Origin: Sinorhizobium fredii USDA 257
Lineage (GTDB): Bacteria > Pseudomonadota > Alphaproteobacteria > Rhizobiales > Rhizobiaceae
Length of the DNA: 64,000 nt
Assembly (NCBI RefSeq): GCF_000265205.3
Contig: NC_018000.1
Span: 4,216,001 to 4,280,000, forward strand
Direction of reading: 5' to 3'
Positions 27,464-41,051 of the stretch are shown piece after piece. Position 1 is the stretch's first letter. The number at the start of each line of letters is the position of its first letter. Position numbers and translations under genes: made by a program. The notes beneath the pieces were generated by a model, which was not told the origin of the DNA, did no database searches, and saw only the letters and a list, made by a program, of their open reading frames with translations.

Positions 27464-29119
27464 ATGTCCGATTCCCTCGTTCCGAAAACCGCCAGCGTCC
27501 TGGCCGAAGGATATGGCCTTGCCCGGCTGAAAGCGGACGCTTTCGCAGGCCTGACCGTCGCTATCGTTGCCTTGCCGCTCTCCATGGCAATCGCCATCGC
27601 CTCCGGCGTCACCCCCGATCGCGGCCTCTACACCGCGATTGTCGGCGGCTTCCTCGTTTCGCTCCTCGGCGGCAGCCGCGTCCAGATCGGCGGTCCGGCG
27701 GGTGCCTTCATCGTTCTCCTCGCCGAGACCGCCGCCCGGCACGGCATCGATGGCCTGTTGCTCGCGACTGCCATGGCCGGCGTCATGCTCGTTGCGGCCG
27801 GCTACTTACGCCTCGGGCAATACATCAAGTTCATCCCCTACCCCGTCACGGTCGGCTTCACGGCGGGCATTGCCGTGATCATCTTTGCCAGCCAGTTGCG
27901 CGACCTTTTCGGCCTGACGCTTCCGGGCGGCGAACCGGGACCGATTGTTGAAAAGATCATGGCACTCGGCCGGTCGGCCGACACGTCCAATTGGGCGGCA
28001 GTACTGACGGCTGCCCTGACCATCACCATCATTCTCGCGCTGCGCCGGCTGGCGCCGCATTGGCCCGGCATGCTGATCGCCGTCGCAGCGGCATCGATTG
28101 TCGTCGTCATCCTGCACCTGCCGACCGAAACGATAGGCACACGCTTCGGCGGTATTCCTCGCGGACTGCCGCTTCCGACCTTGCCGCCGCTGTCCTTCGA
28201 GAAGGCCGTCGCCGTCTTCCCGGATGCGGTCTCCTTCGCCCTTCTCGGCGCGATCGAATCCCTGCTTTCGGCCGTGGTCGCCGACGGCATGACGGGTCGC
28301 AGACATCGATCCAGCATGGAGTTGATTGCCCAGGGAATCGCCAATCTGTGTTCGGCGCTCTTCGGCGGCATTTGCGTGACCGGCACCATTGCCCGGACGG
28401 CGACGAATGTGCGGGCCGGAGGGACAAGCCCCTTCTCGGGCATGCTGCATTCCGCCTTTCTTCTTCTCTTCATGCTGCTCGCAGCACCACTCGCAAGCTA
28501 TATCCCGCTCGCCTCGCTTGCGGGCGTGCTCGCCGTCGTCGCCTGGAACATGATCGAGAAGCCCGCCTTCATGGCGCTCTTGCGATCCTCCTACGGTGAC
28601 GCCGTCGTGCTGCTCGCCACCTTTCTCATCGTCGTCTTCCGCGAGCTGACGGAAGGGATCGTAGTCGGCGTCGCACTAGGCGCCGTCCTGTTCATCAATC
28701 GAATGGCGAGAAGCATCGCAGTCGGCGAAACGAAGCCGCTCGCGATGCTGCAGTCGGCGAACGGCGAAGAGCACCCGGTCATCGCCGATGATCCGGATAC
28801 GGTGATTTATCGGATCTCGGGTATCTTCTTCTTCGGCTCGGCGGCCACCGTTGCCGCAGTGCTCGACCGGATCGCCGACCAGCGCCGAAACTTCATTCTC
28901 GACTGCTCCGAAGTCCCCTTCATGGATTCGACCGCCGCCAACGTCATCGAAGGTACGTTGCGCAAGGCGGAGAGGATCGGCGTGCACTTCATCATCGTCG
29001 GGGCCAATACGCAGGTTCGCCGCGCCCTCTATCAGCACCACGTTCGTCCGCCGCGCGTCTTGATGCGCGCCTCTATCCAGGCGGCGCTCGAAACCATCCG
29101 CAGCGAAAAAGGCGCATGA
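27464..29119 (+). CDS. SulP family inorganic anion transporter with STAS domain
   Basis: A 551-residue inner-membrane transporter. The N-terminal two thirds hold about 11-14 helices with the SulP signature (GLTVAIVALPLSMAIAIASG and GPAGAFIVLLAETAA). The C-terminal ~130 residues are a STAS domain (VIYRISGIFFFGSAATVAAV ... CSEVPFMDSTAANVI). Family substrates are sulfate, bicarbonate or dicarboxylates, and the sequence does not distinguish. It is divergent from the AraC-type regulator gene, and no carbonic anhydrase is fused or adjacent. Confidence 0.9.
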   Translation: MSDSLVPKTASVLAEGYGLARLKADAFAGLTVAIVALPLSMAIAIASGVTPDRGLYTAIVGGFLVSLLGGSRVQIGGPAGAFIVLLAETAARHGIDGLLLATAMAGVMLVAAGYLRLGQYIKFIPYPVTVGFTAGIAVIIFASQLRDLFGLTLPGGEPGPIVEKIMALGRSADTSNWAAVLTAALTITIILALRRLAPHWPGMLIAVAAASIVVVILHLPTETIGTRFGGIPRGLPLPTLPPLSFEKAVAVFPDAVSFALLGAIESLLSAVVADGMTGRRHRSSMELIAQGIANLCSALFGGICVTGTIARTATNVRAGGTSPFSGMLHSAFLLLFMLLAAPLASYIPLASLAGVLAVVAWNMIEKPAFMALLRSSYGDAVVLLATFLIVVFRELTEGIVVGVALGAVLFINRMARSIAVGETKPLAMLQSANGEEHPVIADDPDTVIYRISGIFFFGSAATVAAVLDRIADQRRNFILDCSEVPFMDSTAANVIEGTLRKAERIGVHFIIVGANTQVRRALYQHHVRPPRVLMRASIQAALETIRSEKGA

Positions 29120-29145
29120 AAAAGGGCGCCGCAGCGCCCTTCCCT
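29117..29145 (-). terminator. hairpin terminator between sulP and alaS
   Basis: AAGGGCGC-CGCA-GCGCCCTT lies between the convergent genes. On the minus strand the hairpin is followed by a T run (CCTTTTTC), so it serves alaS. On the plus strand the following tract is weak. It begins at the sulP stop codon. Confidence 0.8.
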
Positions 29146-29165
29146 CTGTCTTTTCTCAATGCTGT

Positions 29166-31829
<2,664 letters not shown>

Positions 31830-31995
31830 CTTGCGTCCTATCTGTGCACATACCCGGCTGCAACCCACACGTTTTCCGCGCTTTGAGCCGTTATCTTTCA
31901 ATCCCGCGTCTATCACCATAAACGCCTGCCCCGATGACGCCGCCATCGGAACCACAGGCTTTTATCGTTCGCATATCATGCTGTCCAGACGGCAG

Positions 31996-32027
31996 CAAAA
32001 ACCGGCCGATCTGACCGACGGCCGGTT
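31996..32027 (-). terminator. terminator after recA
   Basis: Minus strand AACCGGCCG-(loop)-CGGCCGGTT followed by TTT, about 30 bp behind the recA stop. Confidence 0.88.
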
Positions 32028-32055
32028 GATGCAGCATCCAAACCCGAAGCAGCTC

Positions 32056-33141
<1,086 letters not shown>

Positions 33142-33199
33142 TGGTCCACCTTTAGGTTATTGGAGCTATCGAGGCAATGAAGCCGCCGCAGGAGTTTTT

Positions 33200-33214
33200 G
33201 TACATGTTTTGTTC
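33200..33214 (-). promoter_or_regulatory. imperfect LexA-type box, recA-proximal
   Basis: Read on the recA strand this is GAAC-AAAACAT-GTAC, one base off the alphaproteobacterial direct repeat GAAC-N7-GAAC. It is 59 bp upstream of the recA ATG, a normal operator position. Confidence 0.5.
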
Positions 33215-33267
33215 CGCTTTGGCAATGGCGCTTCAAGCAACTGAATAATAAGGATTATCTCCAGAGT

Positions 33268-33282
33268 GTTCGATTCCTGTTC
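33268..33282. promoter_or_regulatory. perfect GTTC-N7-GTTC LexA box between recA and psuK
   Basis: GTTC-GATTCCT-GTTC matches exactly the direct-repeat LexA operator known from alphaproteobacteria. It is 127 bp before the recA start and 90 bp before the psuK start, so it could control either gene. Confidence 0.75.
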
Positions 33283-33371
33283 ACGGGATGTTGTACTCCG
33301 TTTCCAGAAATTGTCCGGCGGTTCAGTCTGACGTCTCGCCAATGGGCCGATTCGCCGATAGAGGTGTTCAA

Positions 33372-34319
33372 ATGACGAAGCGGGAAATTGCCGTTCTGGG
33401 CGGCGCCCATATCGACCGGCGCGGCCGTATCAGCGACACGACCGTCCCGGGTGCGAGCAACCCCGGAACATGGTTCGAGGAAGCGGGAGGCGGCGGCTTC
33501 AACGCCGCCAGAAATCTCGCGCGTCTTGGCCATCGGGTGCGGATGATCAGCCCGCGCGGCGGCGATTCCGCCGGCGAGACGGTGGCAGCCGCAGCCGCAG
33601 CGGCGGGCGTGATCGATTGTCCGTTCACCTTTCTCGACCGGAAGACGCCGAGCTATACGGCGATCCTCGAAAAGGATGGCAACCTGGTGATCGCGCTTGC
33701 CGATATGGATCTTTACGCGTTGTTCTCGCCGCGGCGGCTGCAGCAGCGCGCGACGCGCGAACTCCTCGCGGCGAGCGATCTCGTGCTCGCGGACGCCAAC
33801 CTGCCACAAGAGACGCTGACGGCGCTGGTCGAGGCGACCGCCGGAACGAACCGGATCCTGGCCGGCATCGCCGTTTCACCGGCCAAGGTTGTCCGCTACA
33901 GCCAATGCCTGGCCGGGCTCGACTTCCTCTTCATGAACGAAGCGGAGGCCCGTGCCCTGACGGGCGCCGAGGCTGACGCCGCCGAGGAATGGCCGTCACT
34001 GCTGCGTGCCGCGGGCCTTTCCGGCGGCGTCGTAACTCGCGGCGGCAAGGCTGCGGTGGCCTTCGACCGCGAGACCGCCTGCCTGGCCGTACCGCCTGCC
34101 CTGCCCGCGCTTGCCGACGTGACCGGCGCCGGTGACGCTCTGGCGTCGGGCTTTCTTGCCGCCCTGCTCGACGGCATCGGTCTTGCCGGATGCCTCCGGC
34201 ATGGCATCGCCGCCGCCATATTAACGCTCCACTCGCCCTTCGCCGCCGCTGTAGAGATGTCGCCGGGCAAGCTTGCACGGGTGCTGACCCTTGTGCCGGA
34301 GCCGCAAATGCTGTCATGA
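33372..34319 (+). CDS. psuK: PfkB-family carbohydrate kinase, probable pseudouridine kinase
   Basis: A 315-residue ribokinase-type enzyme (MTKREIAVLGGAHIDRRGRI). The N-terminal GGGGFNAARNLARLGH and the C-terminal ATP/anion-hole motif DVTGAGDALASGF with the catalytic Asp are present. It is named psuK because psuG follows 83 bp later. Together they would phosphorylate pseudouridine and split pseudouridine 5'-phosphate to uracil and ribose 5-phosphate. The start at 33372 was preferred over an in-frame ATG at 33288, which lies right beside the LexA-type box. Divergent from recA. Confidence 0.85.
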   Translation: MTKREIAVLGGAHIDRRGRISDTTVPGASNPGTWFEEAGGGGFNAARNLARLGHRVRMISPRGGDSAGETVAAAAAAAGVIDCPFTFLDRKTPSYTAILEKDGNLVIALADMDLYALFSPRRLQQRATRELLAASDLVLADANLPQETLTALVEATAGTNRILAGIAVSPAKVVRYSQCLAGLDFLFMNEAEARALTGAEADAAEEWPSLLRAAGLSGGVVTRGGKAAVAFDRETACLAVPPALPALADVTGAGDALASGFLAALLDGIGLAGCLRHGIAAAILTLHSPFAAAVEMSPGKLARVLTLVPEPQMLS

Positions 34320-34402
34320 AATCGGCAGCCGAACTCCAGGCGGGAAGCGGAAAAATGCACGGCAATTTTCCGCCACGCCCCACTCATTGGAAGCGAAAGA
34401 CC

Positions 34403-35341
34403 ATGACAAGACCCACCTCGCCCCTCCTGCCCATTGAATATTCCGATGAAGTCGCATCCGCCAAGGCGCGCGGCGCGTCGATCGTGGCGCTGGAATCGAC
34501 GATCATCACGCACGGCATGCCTTATCCGGGCAATCTAGACATGGCGCGCAGCGTCGAGGCGATCATCCGCGACCAGGGGGCGGTGCCCGCCACCATCGCG
34601 GTAATCCATGGCATTCTTTACATCGGTCTCGATGACACGAAGCTGGAGGCGCTCGCGAAAACCCAGGGAGCCATGAAGCTGTCGCGCGCCGACCTCGCCT
34701 TTGCACTCGCCGAGCGCCGCACGGGAGCCACGACGGTCGCAGCAACGATGATCGCCGCCGCCCGCGCCGGCATCAGCGTCTTTGCGACCGGCGGCATCGG
34801 CGGTGTCCACCGCGGAGCCGAACAGAGCTTCGACATCTCCGCCGATCTGGACGAACTCGCCCGGACCGGCGTGATCGTCGTCTGCGCCGGCGCCAAGGCC
34901 ATTCTCGACATACCGAAGACGCTCGAAGTGCTGGAAACGAGAGGCGTCCCGGTCGTCACCTATGACAGCGAGACCTTCCCCGCCTTCTGGTCGCGCGATT
35001 CCGGCATCAAGAGCCCGCTGATGCTGAACAGCCCGGCGGCTATCGCCAACTTCCAGCGGATGCGTGACGTGCTCGGGGTCGAAGGCGGCATGCTGGTCGC
35101 CAATCCGGTTCCGGAAGAAAGCGAGATTCCGCGCGAGGAGATGGAAATCTACATCGCGCGGGCGCTGGACAATGCGGCGAGCGATGAGATCTCCGGCAAG
35201 GCGGTGACGCCCTATCTGCTCGACAACCTCTATCACATGACCGAGGGTCGAAGCCTCGAGACCAACATTGCCCTCGTCGAGAACAACGCGCGCCTCGCAG
35301 CCGAAATCGCCGTCGCCTTGGCGGCAAGCAAGGCGAAATAG
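34403..35341 (+). CDS. psuG: pseudouridine-5'-phosphate glycosidase
   Basis: A 312-residue enzyme of the PsuG/IndA family. It has ALESTIITHGMPYPGN, the conserved Lys-containing QGAMKLSRADL, the glycine loop FATGGIGGVHRGAE, and FPAFWSRDSGIKSP. It cleaves the C-C glycosidic bond of pseudouridine 5'-phosphate, a route of RNA-nucleoside salvage. It is transcribed with psuK. The start at 34403 is MTRPTSPLLPIEYS. Confidence 0.95.
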   Translation: MTRPTSPLLPIEYSDEVASAKARGASIVALESTIITHGMPYPGNLDMARSVEAIIRDQGAVPATIAVIHGILYIGLDDTKLEALAKTQGAMKLSRADLAFALAERRTGATTVAATMIAAARAGISVFATGGIGGVHRGAEQSFDISADLDELARTGVIVVCAGAKAILDIPKTLEVLETRGVPVVTYDSETFPAFWSRDSGIKSPLMLNSPAAIANFQRMRDVLGVEGGMLVANPVPEESEIPREEMEIYIARALDNAASDEISGKAVTPYLLDNLYHMTEGRSLETNIALVENNARLAAEIAVALAASKAK

Positions 35342-35353
35342 AAGACCTCTGCG

Positions 35354-35373
35354 CCCGGCGCAAAAGCGTCGGG
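35354..35373. terminator. hairpin between convergent psuG and cckA
   Basis: CCCGGCGC-AAAA-GCGTCGGG (one G:U pair) lies 12 bp behind the psuG stop and 25 bp from the cckA stop. There is no T run on either side, so termination efficiency is doubtful. Confidence 0.4.
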
Positions 35374-35398
35374 CCATCTTCCGGACTACCGCAGAGCC

Positions 35399-38014
35399 TT
35401 AGGAATCCAGCATTTCACGGACGGCCACCGCCAATTGCTTCAGAGAGAAGGGCTTCGGCAGGAAGCCGAACTTGGCATCGGCCGGCAGGTTGCGGGCAAA
35501 GGCATCCTCCGCATAGCCCGACACGAAGATGAACTTCAGATCCGGGTATTTCTTCCGCAATTCGCGCAAGAGCGTCGGCCCGTCCATCTCCGGCATCACC
35601 ACATCCGACACGACGATATCGACCGCGCCGTCGAGCTCCTCCATAATCTCGAGCGCTTCGACGCCCGATCCCGCCTCATGGACCGTGTAGCCGCGTGTCT
35701 CGAGCATCCGCTTGCCGCCGCGACGCACCGCTTCCTCGTCCTCGACAAGGAGCACCACGGCGGAATCGCCGGTGAGATCCGTAGGCTCCGACTGAGCGGC
35801 CAGTGTCGCTGCATCGCTTGCCGGCGCCCGCGCTTCCTTGACCGGCGCGCCGCCGGATGCGGACGCTTCGCCGGTCTCGACCACTTCCACATAGCGCGGC
35901 AACAGAATACGGAAGGTCGTGCCCTTGCCGACCTCCGACTCCGGATAGATATAGCCGCCGGACTGCTTGACGATGCCATAAACCATCGAAAGCCCGAGGC
36001 CCGTGCCCTTGCCCACCTCCTTCGTCGTGAAGAAAGGCTCGAAGATCTTGTCCAAGATCTCCGCCGGAATACCCGTGCCCTGGTCGGAGACTTCGACCAT
36101 GACGAAGTCGTCTTCCGGCAGTTCTCGACGTGCGAGCGCGGCGACTTCGCCCGCCGGCAGGTTTCGCGTCCGGAGCGTGATGATTCCGCCCTCGGGCATG
36201 GCGTCGCGGGCATTCACAGCCAGGTTGAGCAGCACCTGTTCGAACTGGCCGAGATCGGTCCTTACCGGCCAGAGGTCGCGACCATAGTCCACCTCCACCT
36301 TGACGTTGGTGCCGGTCATCCGATCGACGAGCATCCTGAGATCGCCGATCACATCGGTGAGATTGAGGACGGTCGGCCGCATCGTCTGCTTGCGGGAGAA
36401 GGCGAGCAATTGCCGCACCAGGACGGCGGCGCGGTTGGCATTGCGCTTGATTTCCATCAGGTCGGCGAACGTCGCATCCGCCGGCCGCGCCGAGAGCAGC
36501 AGATGGTCGGCAGAAAGCAATATCGCCGTCAGCACATTGTTGAAGTCGTGCGCGATGCCGCCGGCGAGCGTTCCTACGGCATTCATCTTCTGCGTCTGCG
36601 CCATCTGGTTCTCGAGCGCCTTCTGCTCGGTGATCTCCAGCGCATACACGATCGCCGCTTCTTCCGGTGCCTGGTCGCTCTGGTCGATGACGGCATTCAC
36701 GTAGAAGCGGAAGTGGCGTCCTTCATCCGCCGGGTGCAGCGAGTCGATCGGCGCTATGTCGCCTTGCCGGTCCTTCGCCGCGGCGAGCGCCTCTTCGAGC
36801 TGGCCCCGCACGGCTTCGTGCATAACCGCGTCGATCAGCAGGCCGCGCTCGACGTCGTCCTGCGAAACAAGGCCGGCAAAAAGCTTCAGGAACGGGGCGT
36901 TGGTTCTGAGAATCCGCCCGTCACCGTCCACCGAGGCGATGGCCATCGGCGTGTTGTTGAAGAAGCGTGTGAACCGCATCGCCGCATTCGAGGCCGACTG
37001 ATCGCCCTCGTCGCCCTCGCGGGACATGACAATCGTCCTGCTTTCCCCGGGCGCGCCGTCGCGGGTCGAGGAAACACGGTGGACCAGTCTTACCGGCAGG
37101 CTCTGGCCGTTCCCCTTGCGCAGGTCGAGATCCAGAACCTTGGTCTTCTTGAGGCCGGGCTCGGCCTGGACGGACTGAATGAGCGCAAGTCCCTCGCCGG
37201 CGACGAGATCGGCGATGCTGATCGATCCCGGCTGAAATTTTGTGAGGTCGATCCCCAGCCAATCGGCAAGCGTAGCGTTGATATAGAAGATCTCGCCCTT
37301 GCGCCCGGCGGAGAAAAAGCCTGCCGGCGCGTGGTCGAGATAGTCGATGGCGTTCTGCAACTCCTTGAAAAAGCGTTCCTGATCGTCGCGCTCTGCCGTT
37401 ATATCGGCAATCTGCCACAGATAAAGCGGGTTGCTGTCGGCGTCCTCCAGCGGCAGCACCCGCGCCTTCAGTCGAAACCAATGCGCTCCTGAACCCGTCA
37501 TCGCGCCATTTGCCAGAGGCTTCAGCAGGCGGAATTCCTCGTGCCCCTGCTTGCCCTCGTGCAGTCCGTTGGTCAGCCGGTAGATCGCCTCGGTCGCCTC
37601 CCGGTTGCGCGACAGGATGGTTTCCAGCGATTGGATTCCGGCGGCACCTTTAGCGCCAGTCAGGGCGCCGTAGGCCGCGTTCGCGTAGACGATGCGTCCC
37701 TTGCGGTCGGTCACCACGGTGCCGTCCTCATGGGCATCGACAAAGGCGCGGGCCAGTTCATCCGGTCGGGATTGCGGCATGACCTCGATAAAACCGATCA
37801 CCGACGAAACCAGGAAGAATATCCCGACCATCGCCAGCACGCCGAGAATACCGAGGACGATCTCGTTCTCGAGCTGATTCTTGAAAACGACGAAGGCGGC
37901 AGCGGACGCGGTCAAGACGATTGCCAGCACGATGATCCTGAACACGGTACCCGGCCGCACGCCCCGGTCAACGACCGGCATCTGGTAGTCACCTGACTGC
38001 CGTAATTTCGTCAT
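35399..38014 (-). CDS. cckA: cell-cycle hybrid histidine kinase CckA
   Basis: An 871-residue membrane-bound kinase/phosphatase at the top of the phosphorelay to ChpT, CtrA and CpdR. Two transmembrane helices lie at ~25-45 and ~53-77. PAS-type domains fall at ~85-200, ~215-330 and ~345-465. The HisKA box [11 protein letters not shown] has phospho-His 489, and the HATPase spans ~585-710 ([32 protein letters not shown]). The receiver domain spans 752-871 with phospho-Asp 804 ([11 protein letters not shown]). Length and order match rhizobial CckA. It is probably essential. The upstream 366 bp are shared with the divergent FliO-like gene. Confidence 0.96.
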   Translation of the reverse strand: MTKLRQSGDYQMPVVDRGVRPGTVFRIIVLAIVLTASAAAFVVFKNQLENEIVLGILGVLAMVGIFFLVSSVIGFIEVMPQSRPDELARAFVDAHEDGTVVTDRKGRIVYANAAYGALTGAKGAAGIQSLETILSRNREATEAIYRLTNGLHEGKQGHEEFRLLKPLANGAMTGSGAHWFRLKARVLPLEDADSNPLYLWQIADITAERDDQERFFKELQNAIDYLDHAPAGFFSAGRKGEIFYINATLADWLGIDLTKFQPGSISIADLVAGEGLALIQSVQAEPGLKKTKVLDLDLRKGNGQSLPVRLVHRVSSTRDGAPGESRTIVMSREGDEGDQSASNAAMRFTRFFNNTPMAIASVDGDGRILRTNAPFLKLFAGLVSQDDVERGLLIDAVMHEAVRGQLEEALAAAKDRQGDIAPIDSLHPADEGRHFRFYVNAVIDQSDQAPEEAAIVYALEITEQKALENQMAQTQKMNAVGTLAGGIAHDFNNVLTAILLSADHLLLSARPADATFADLMEIKRNANRAAVLVRQLLAFSRKQTMRPTVLNLTDVIGDLRMLVDRMTGTNVKVEVDYGRDLWPVRTDLGQFEQVLLNLAVNARDAMPEGGIITLRTRNLPAGEVAALARRELPEDDFVMVEVSDQGTGIPAEILDKIFEPFFTTKEVGKGTGLGLSMVYGIVKQSGGYIYPESEVGKGTTFRILLPRYVEVVETGEASASGGAPVKEARAPASDAATLAAQSEPTDLTGDSAVVLLVEDEEAVRRGGKRMLETRGYTVHEAGSGVEALEIMEELDGAVDIVVSDVVMPEMDGPTLLRELRKKYPDLKFIFVSGYAEDAFARNLPADAKFGFLPKPFSLKQLAVAVREMLDS

Positions 38015-38380
38015 CGGGTCCTCACCTGCTGGCGGGATCGTCCGCCGCTACACCGGTACCCCGCTGACTTGCCGCGCCACGCATCCCGCGGACGCACAAG
38101 GGCCACCGTAATCCTTTGAATTTCCGCATAATTTATCCCTAAAACCGACACGGTTTAAGGTCCTATGCAGTTGCCGGCGTCCGATAAGGGTTTGCGAGAC
38201 TCAAGTGTGTCGCATCCGCTTCGTCGAACTGGAATCATCTTTAACAATCAGAGATAACAGCAGAAAGCGTCTCGACGGAAGCGCAGAGGTCAATTCACAG
38301 GGAATGTCGGACGCAACCTTGTCCCGGCCCGAAAAAAGCCGTCAAATGTTGCAATTCGACCGGTAAAAGGAGTTCAGCCC
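38015..38380. other. gene-free region between cckA and the FliO-like gene
   Basis: These 366 bp must hold two divergent promoters. I see no full CtrA box (TTAA-N7-TTAA), terminator or repeat. Near 38240 there is TTAACAATCAGAGATAAC, which does not meet the CtrA pattern. Confidence 0.5.
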
Positions 38381-39401
38381 ATGATGGAAACGTTGGTCGG
38401 GGACAACGGTAGCCGATTCATCATCGCCGCCGGAGCCGTCGCCATCGGCCTCCTGTGCCTCGTGGCGGTGCTCTGGATCATGCGGACCAGACCCTCGTCT
38501 CCGTTCGTGCGCGGTGGCAAGAACCGACAGCCGCGGCTCGCCGTGCTCGATGCCGCCGCCGTCGATACGCGCCGGCGGCTCGTGCTCGTCCGCCGCGACG
38601 ATGTCGAGCATCTGATCATGATCGGCGGGCCCACGGATATCGTCATCGAAAGCCGCATCGTGCCCGATGACGCGACGCCGACCGCGAGCCCCGTTCGCGC
38701 GGCGGCGGAACAGCAGACCGGCAAGCCCGCGGCCGCGCCGGAGCAATCCGTCTCGGCACCTCAACCTGTCGCGCCCCCCACACCTGCGGAAACCGAAAAG
38801 ATAGAACCGATCCGGTCCGTGGGGCCGGATGAGACGCCGCGCGCCGCGCCCGTCCGAGAGCCACCGAAGGCGGAGGCGACCCTGCAGCAGCGTCCCATGC
38901 CTGTCGAACCGCCGCCTCGGCCGGAACCCGCCGTCAGGACCGCCCCCCCCCGCCCCGGCGATCGCTCCGGTGTCCGCCGTCGAATCGCCCCAGGAAACCC
39001 TAAGGGCGGCGCGCGACCGAATTCTTCCGATGACCCACCCCTTGCGTGAGGAGCGGTTTCCGCAGCCGGTAGCAGCGGCGCCGGAGGCTCCACGACCCGT
39101 CCAGATCCCGCCCGCCCCGGCCCGGCCGGCCGAGCCGGTGGTCGCCGAACCGGTTGCCATTGACAAGCCGGTCGCCGTTGACAAAGCAGCGGATTTCGAA
39201 CGATTCCTCGATGCGGAAATCAGCGGCGATCTCCAGCGGCTTTCACCCACAGTGACGCCGAGGCCGGAAGTCCGCCCGACAGCAGTCACCCGCCAGGAAC
39301 CGGTACTCGGCCCGGCACGAGAAGACAGCCGCAAGGAAGAGACGATCGAGGAAGAGATGAGCCGCATGCTGGCTGACATTTCCGCTGGCCGCAAACCCTG
39401 A
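38381..39401 (+). pseudogene. FliO-like membrane protein gene split by a C9 tract
   Basis: The frame from 38381 encodes MMETLVGDNGSRFII, a transmembrane helix (residues ~13-33) and a FliO-type domain (DTRRRLVLVRRDDVEHLIMI ... TDIVIESRIV), then Pro/Ala-rich sequence. It stops at 39047-39049. From the nine-C run at 38943-38951 the coding continues in the next frame (APAIAPVSAVESPQETLRAA ... EEEMSRMLADISAGRKP) to a stop at 39399-39401. With eight C the gene would read through as 339 residues. Rhizobia often have such a FliO-like protein beside cckA, away from the flagellar genes. The tract may be a slippage site, a fixed mutation or a sequencing error. Confidence 0.75.
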
Positions 39402-39471
39402 CTGGCGAAGCATGCATTTCTGCTGCTTCTGGACGTCTTGGCCCACACGCAAAGAAAAGTCGATAACGCAA

Positions 39472-39501
39472 AGAAAAACGGCGCGACCAAGCCGCGCCGT
39501 T
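39472..39501 (-). terminator. terminator after dksA
   Basis: Minus strand AACGGCGCG-GCTTGGT-CGCGCCGTT followed by TTTC. It lies 24 bp behind the dksA stop. Confidence 0.88.
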
Positions 39502-39524
39502 CTCATAAGTCTGGAAAACCGGGC

Positions 39525-39944
39525 CTACTCGTCGCGATAGACCTTCTCGCGACGCTCGTGACGCTCCTGGGCTTCGATCGAAAGCGTCGCAATCGGCCTG
39601 GCGTCCAAGCGCTTCAGGCCGATCGGTTCACCCGTTTCTTCGCAATAGCCATAGGTGCCTTCGTCGAGGCGCTGCAAGGCGGCGTCGATCTTGGCGATCA
39701 GCTTCCGTTGGCGATCCCGGGCACGCAATTCGATTGCCCGGTCTGTTTCTGAGGAGGCTCGGTCTGCGAGATCCGGATGATTGGCGCTTTCCTCAGCCAG
39801 GTGATCAAGCGTCTCGCGGGCTTCGCGAAGGATATCGTTTTTCCAGGCATTCAGCTTTGCACGAAAATATGCCCGATGATTGGCATTCATAAAATCCTCG
39901 TCCTCGGAGAGGACATAGGTACTAAGATCGATCTTCTCACTCAA
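39525..39944 (-). CDS. dksA: DksA-type RNA polymerase-binding factor with one zinc-site cysteine
   Basis: A 139-residue secondary-channel factor acting with ppGpp on transcription initiation. The coiled coil with the tip DxxDxA-type region (ADRASSETDRAIELRARDR) is present. The C-terminal globular part reads GTYGYCEETGEPIGLKRLDARP, keeping just one of the four Cys of the canonical zinc finger. This is as described for functional alphaproteobacterial DksA such as that of Rhodobacter. I chose the TTG at 39944 (LSEKIDLSTYVLSEDEDFM) because AGGAGA precedes it and the protein then has family length. An ATG frame to 40007 would add an unlikely Arg-rich head. Confidence 0.9.
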   Translation of the reverse strand: MSEKIDLSTYVLSEDEDFMNANHRAYFRAKLNAWKNDILREARETLDHLAEESANHPDLADRASSETDRAIELRARDRQRKLIAKIDAALQRLDEGTYGYCEETGEPIGLKRLDARPIATLSIEAQERHERREKVYRDE

Positions 39945-40338
39945 CGCGATTCTCCTGAAGAACATCTCATTGCGGCGGTGTATAGACCTATGAAGGGCGC
40001 GATTCAAGCCTCGCCGACGACACCTCCGCTTATTTTAACAATGCTTTCATTGCAGGCTAACTGGCGAATATTTCACCAAAAATACACATGAAACGCCTTT
40101 CATAATATTCCGCTGGCGGTCGATGGCAATCCTGGGTGATGCCGGCCCAGCAGTTCAACCACATGGTCAATTGCGACGTTCGGTGTGCGGCGTGCGTCAT
40201 ATCAACGGCAGTGAGATTGCCGAACTAAAACCGTGGAGAACGGCTTGATCTTTGCGCCGACAGGGAGACAAGTTACCAATGCGACGGTATCCCGCGAAAG
40301 ACTTCGCAGCTCCGGCGGCATCAGATTCGGATGGACAT
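39945..40338. other. gene-free region between dksA and the SixA-like gene
   Basis: Divergent upstream region of about 390 bp, locally AT-rich around 40020-40100. It carries the dksA ribosome-binding site next to 39944. No repeat, terminator or convincing operator was seen. If the SixA-like gene starts at 40279 the region is 60 bp shorter. Confidence 0.5.
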
Positions 40339-40866
40339 ATGCAAGACAGCGCTCCGGCATTCCGCCTCATCCTCCTGCGTCACGCCCGGTCCGGCTGGGC
40401 CCTGCCTGGACAACGCGATTTCGACCGGATGCTTGACGAGACCGGCTATGCCGAGGCGAAACTGATTGCACAAAGTGCGGCAGATCGTGGGATACGTCCG
40501 GACCTCATATTGTGCTCGACCGCGGTGCGCTGCCGCCAGACCGCCGAACCATTCCGCCGGGCGCTTGGCGAAGACATCGACATCCGTTACGTCGATCACC
40601 TCTATGCTGGGCCTGCAGCCGTCTACACCGATCTAGTCGAGGCGCATGCTGAACGGGCGTCGCTGATGCTGATCGGACACAACCCCATGATCGAGGACGT
40701 TTTCCGAAGGTTCCTTGGCGAGGAGCATTCCGCCTTGACGAACGGCTATCCGCCCGCCGGCCTGGCGGTCATCGATTTCTCGACACGTTCTGCGGCCGGC
40801 CGCATCTCGGCTGCGGCGCTCTCTGCATGGCTGCTGCCAGAGCCCGAGGAAGTCGCAAGGCGGTGA
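40339..40866 (+). CDS. SixA-like phosphohistidine phosphatase
   Basis: A 175-residue histidine-phosphatase-superfamily protein. The RHG-type active site is LILLRHARSGWA, the second catalytic His is in LMLIGHNPMIEDVF, and TAVRCRQTAEPF is the typical middle element. SixA proteins remove phosphate from phosphohistidine of Hpt or PTS proteins; which target this one has is unknown. An orphan Hpt protein lies 8 kb away. The start at 40339 has GGATGG in front; an ATG at 40279 with AGGGAGA is an alternative. Confidence 0.82.
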   Translation: MQDSAPAFRLILLRHARSGWALPGQRDFDRMLDETGYAEAKLIAQSAADRGIRPDLILCSTAVRCRQTAEPFRRALGEDIDIRYVDHLYAGPAAVYTDLVEAHAERASLMLIGHNPMIEDVFRRFLGEEHSALTNGYPPAGLAVIDFSTRSAAGRISAAALSAWLLPEPEEVARR

Positions 40867-41051
40867 ACCGGTCCTTCATCAGGTTCGAATTGGGGGCCCA
40901 GGAACAGTCAACCCGGGAACGGTCAAAAGGCGGTGCATCATTGCGCCGACGCAAACGCTCCCTATATCGCGAAACACGTGAATGCGCGTAACCCGATGGG
41001 ATATCGGGAAAAACGCTGGATCGATGGAAAATCCCGAAGGGGCGGAGACAT

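Noticed and set aside
38240..38260. TTAACAATCAGAGATAAC as a CtrA box upstream of cckA
   Set aside because: The second half-site does not fit TTAA at seven bases' distance.
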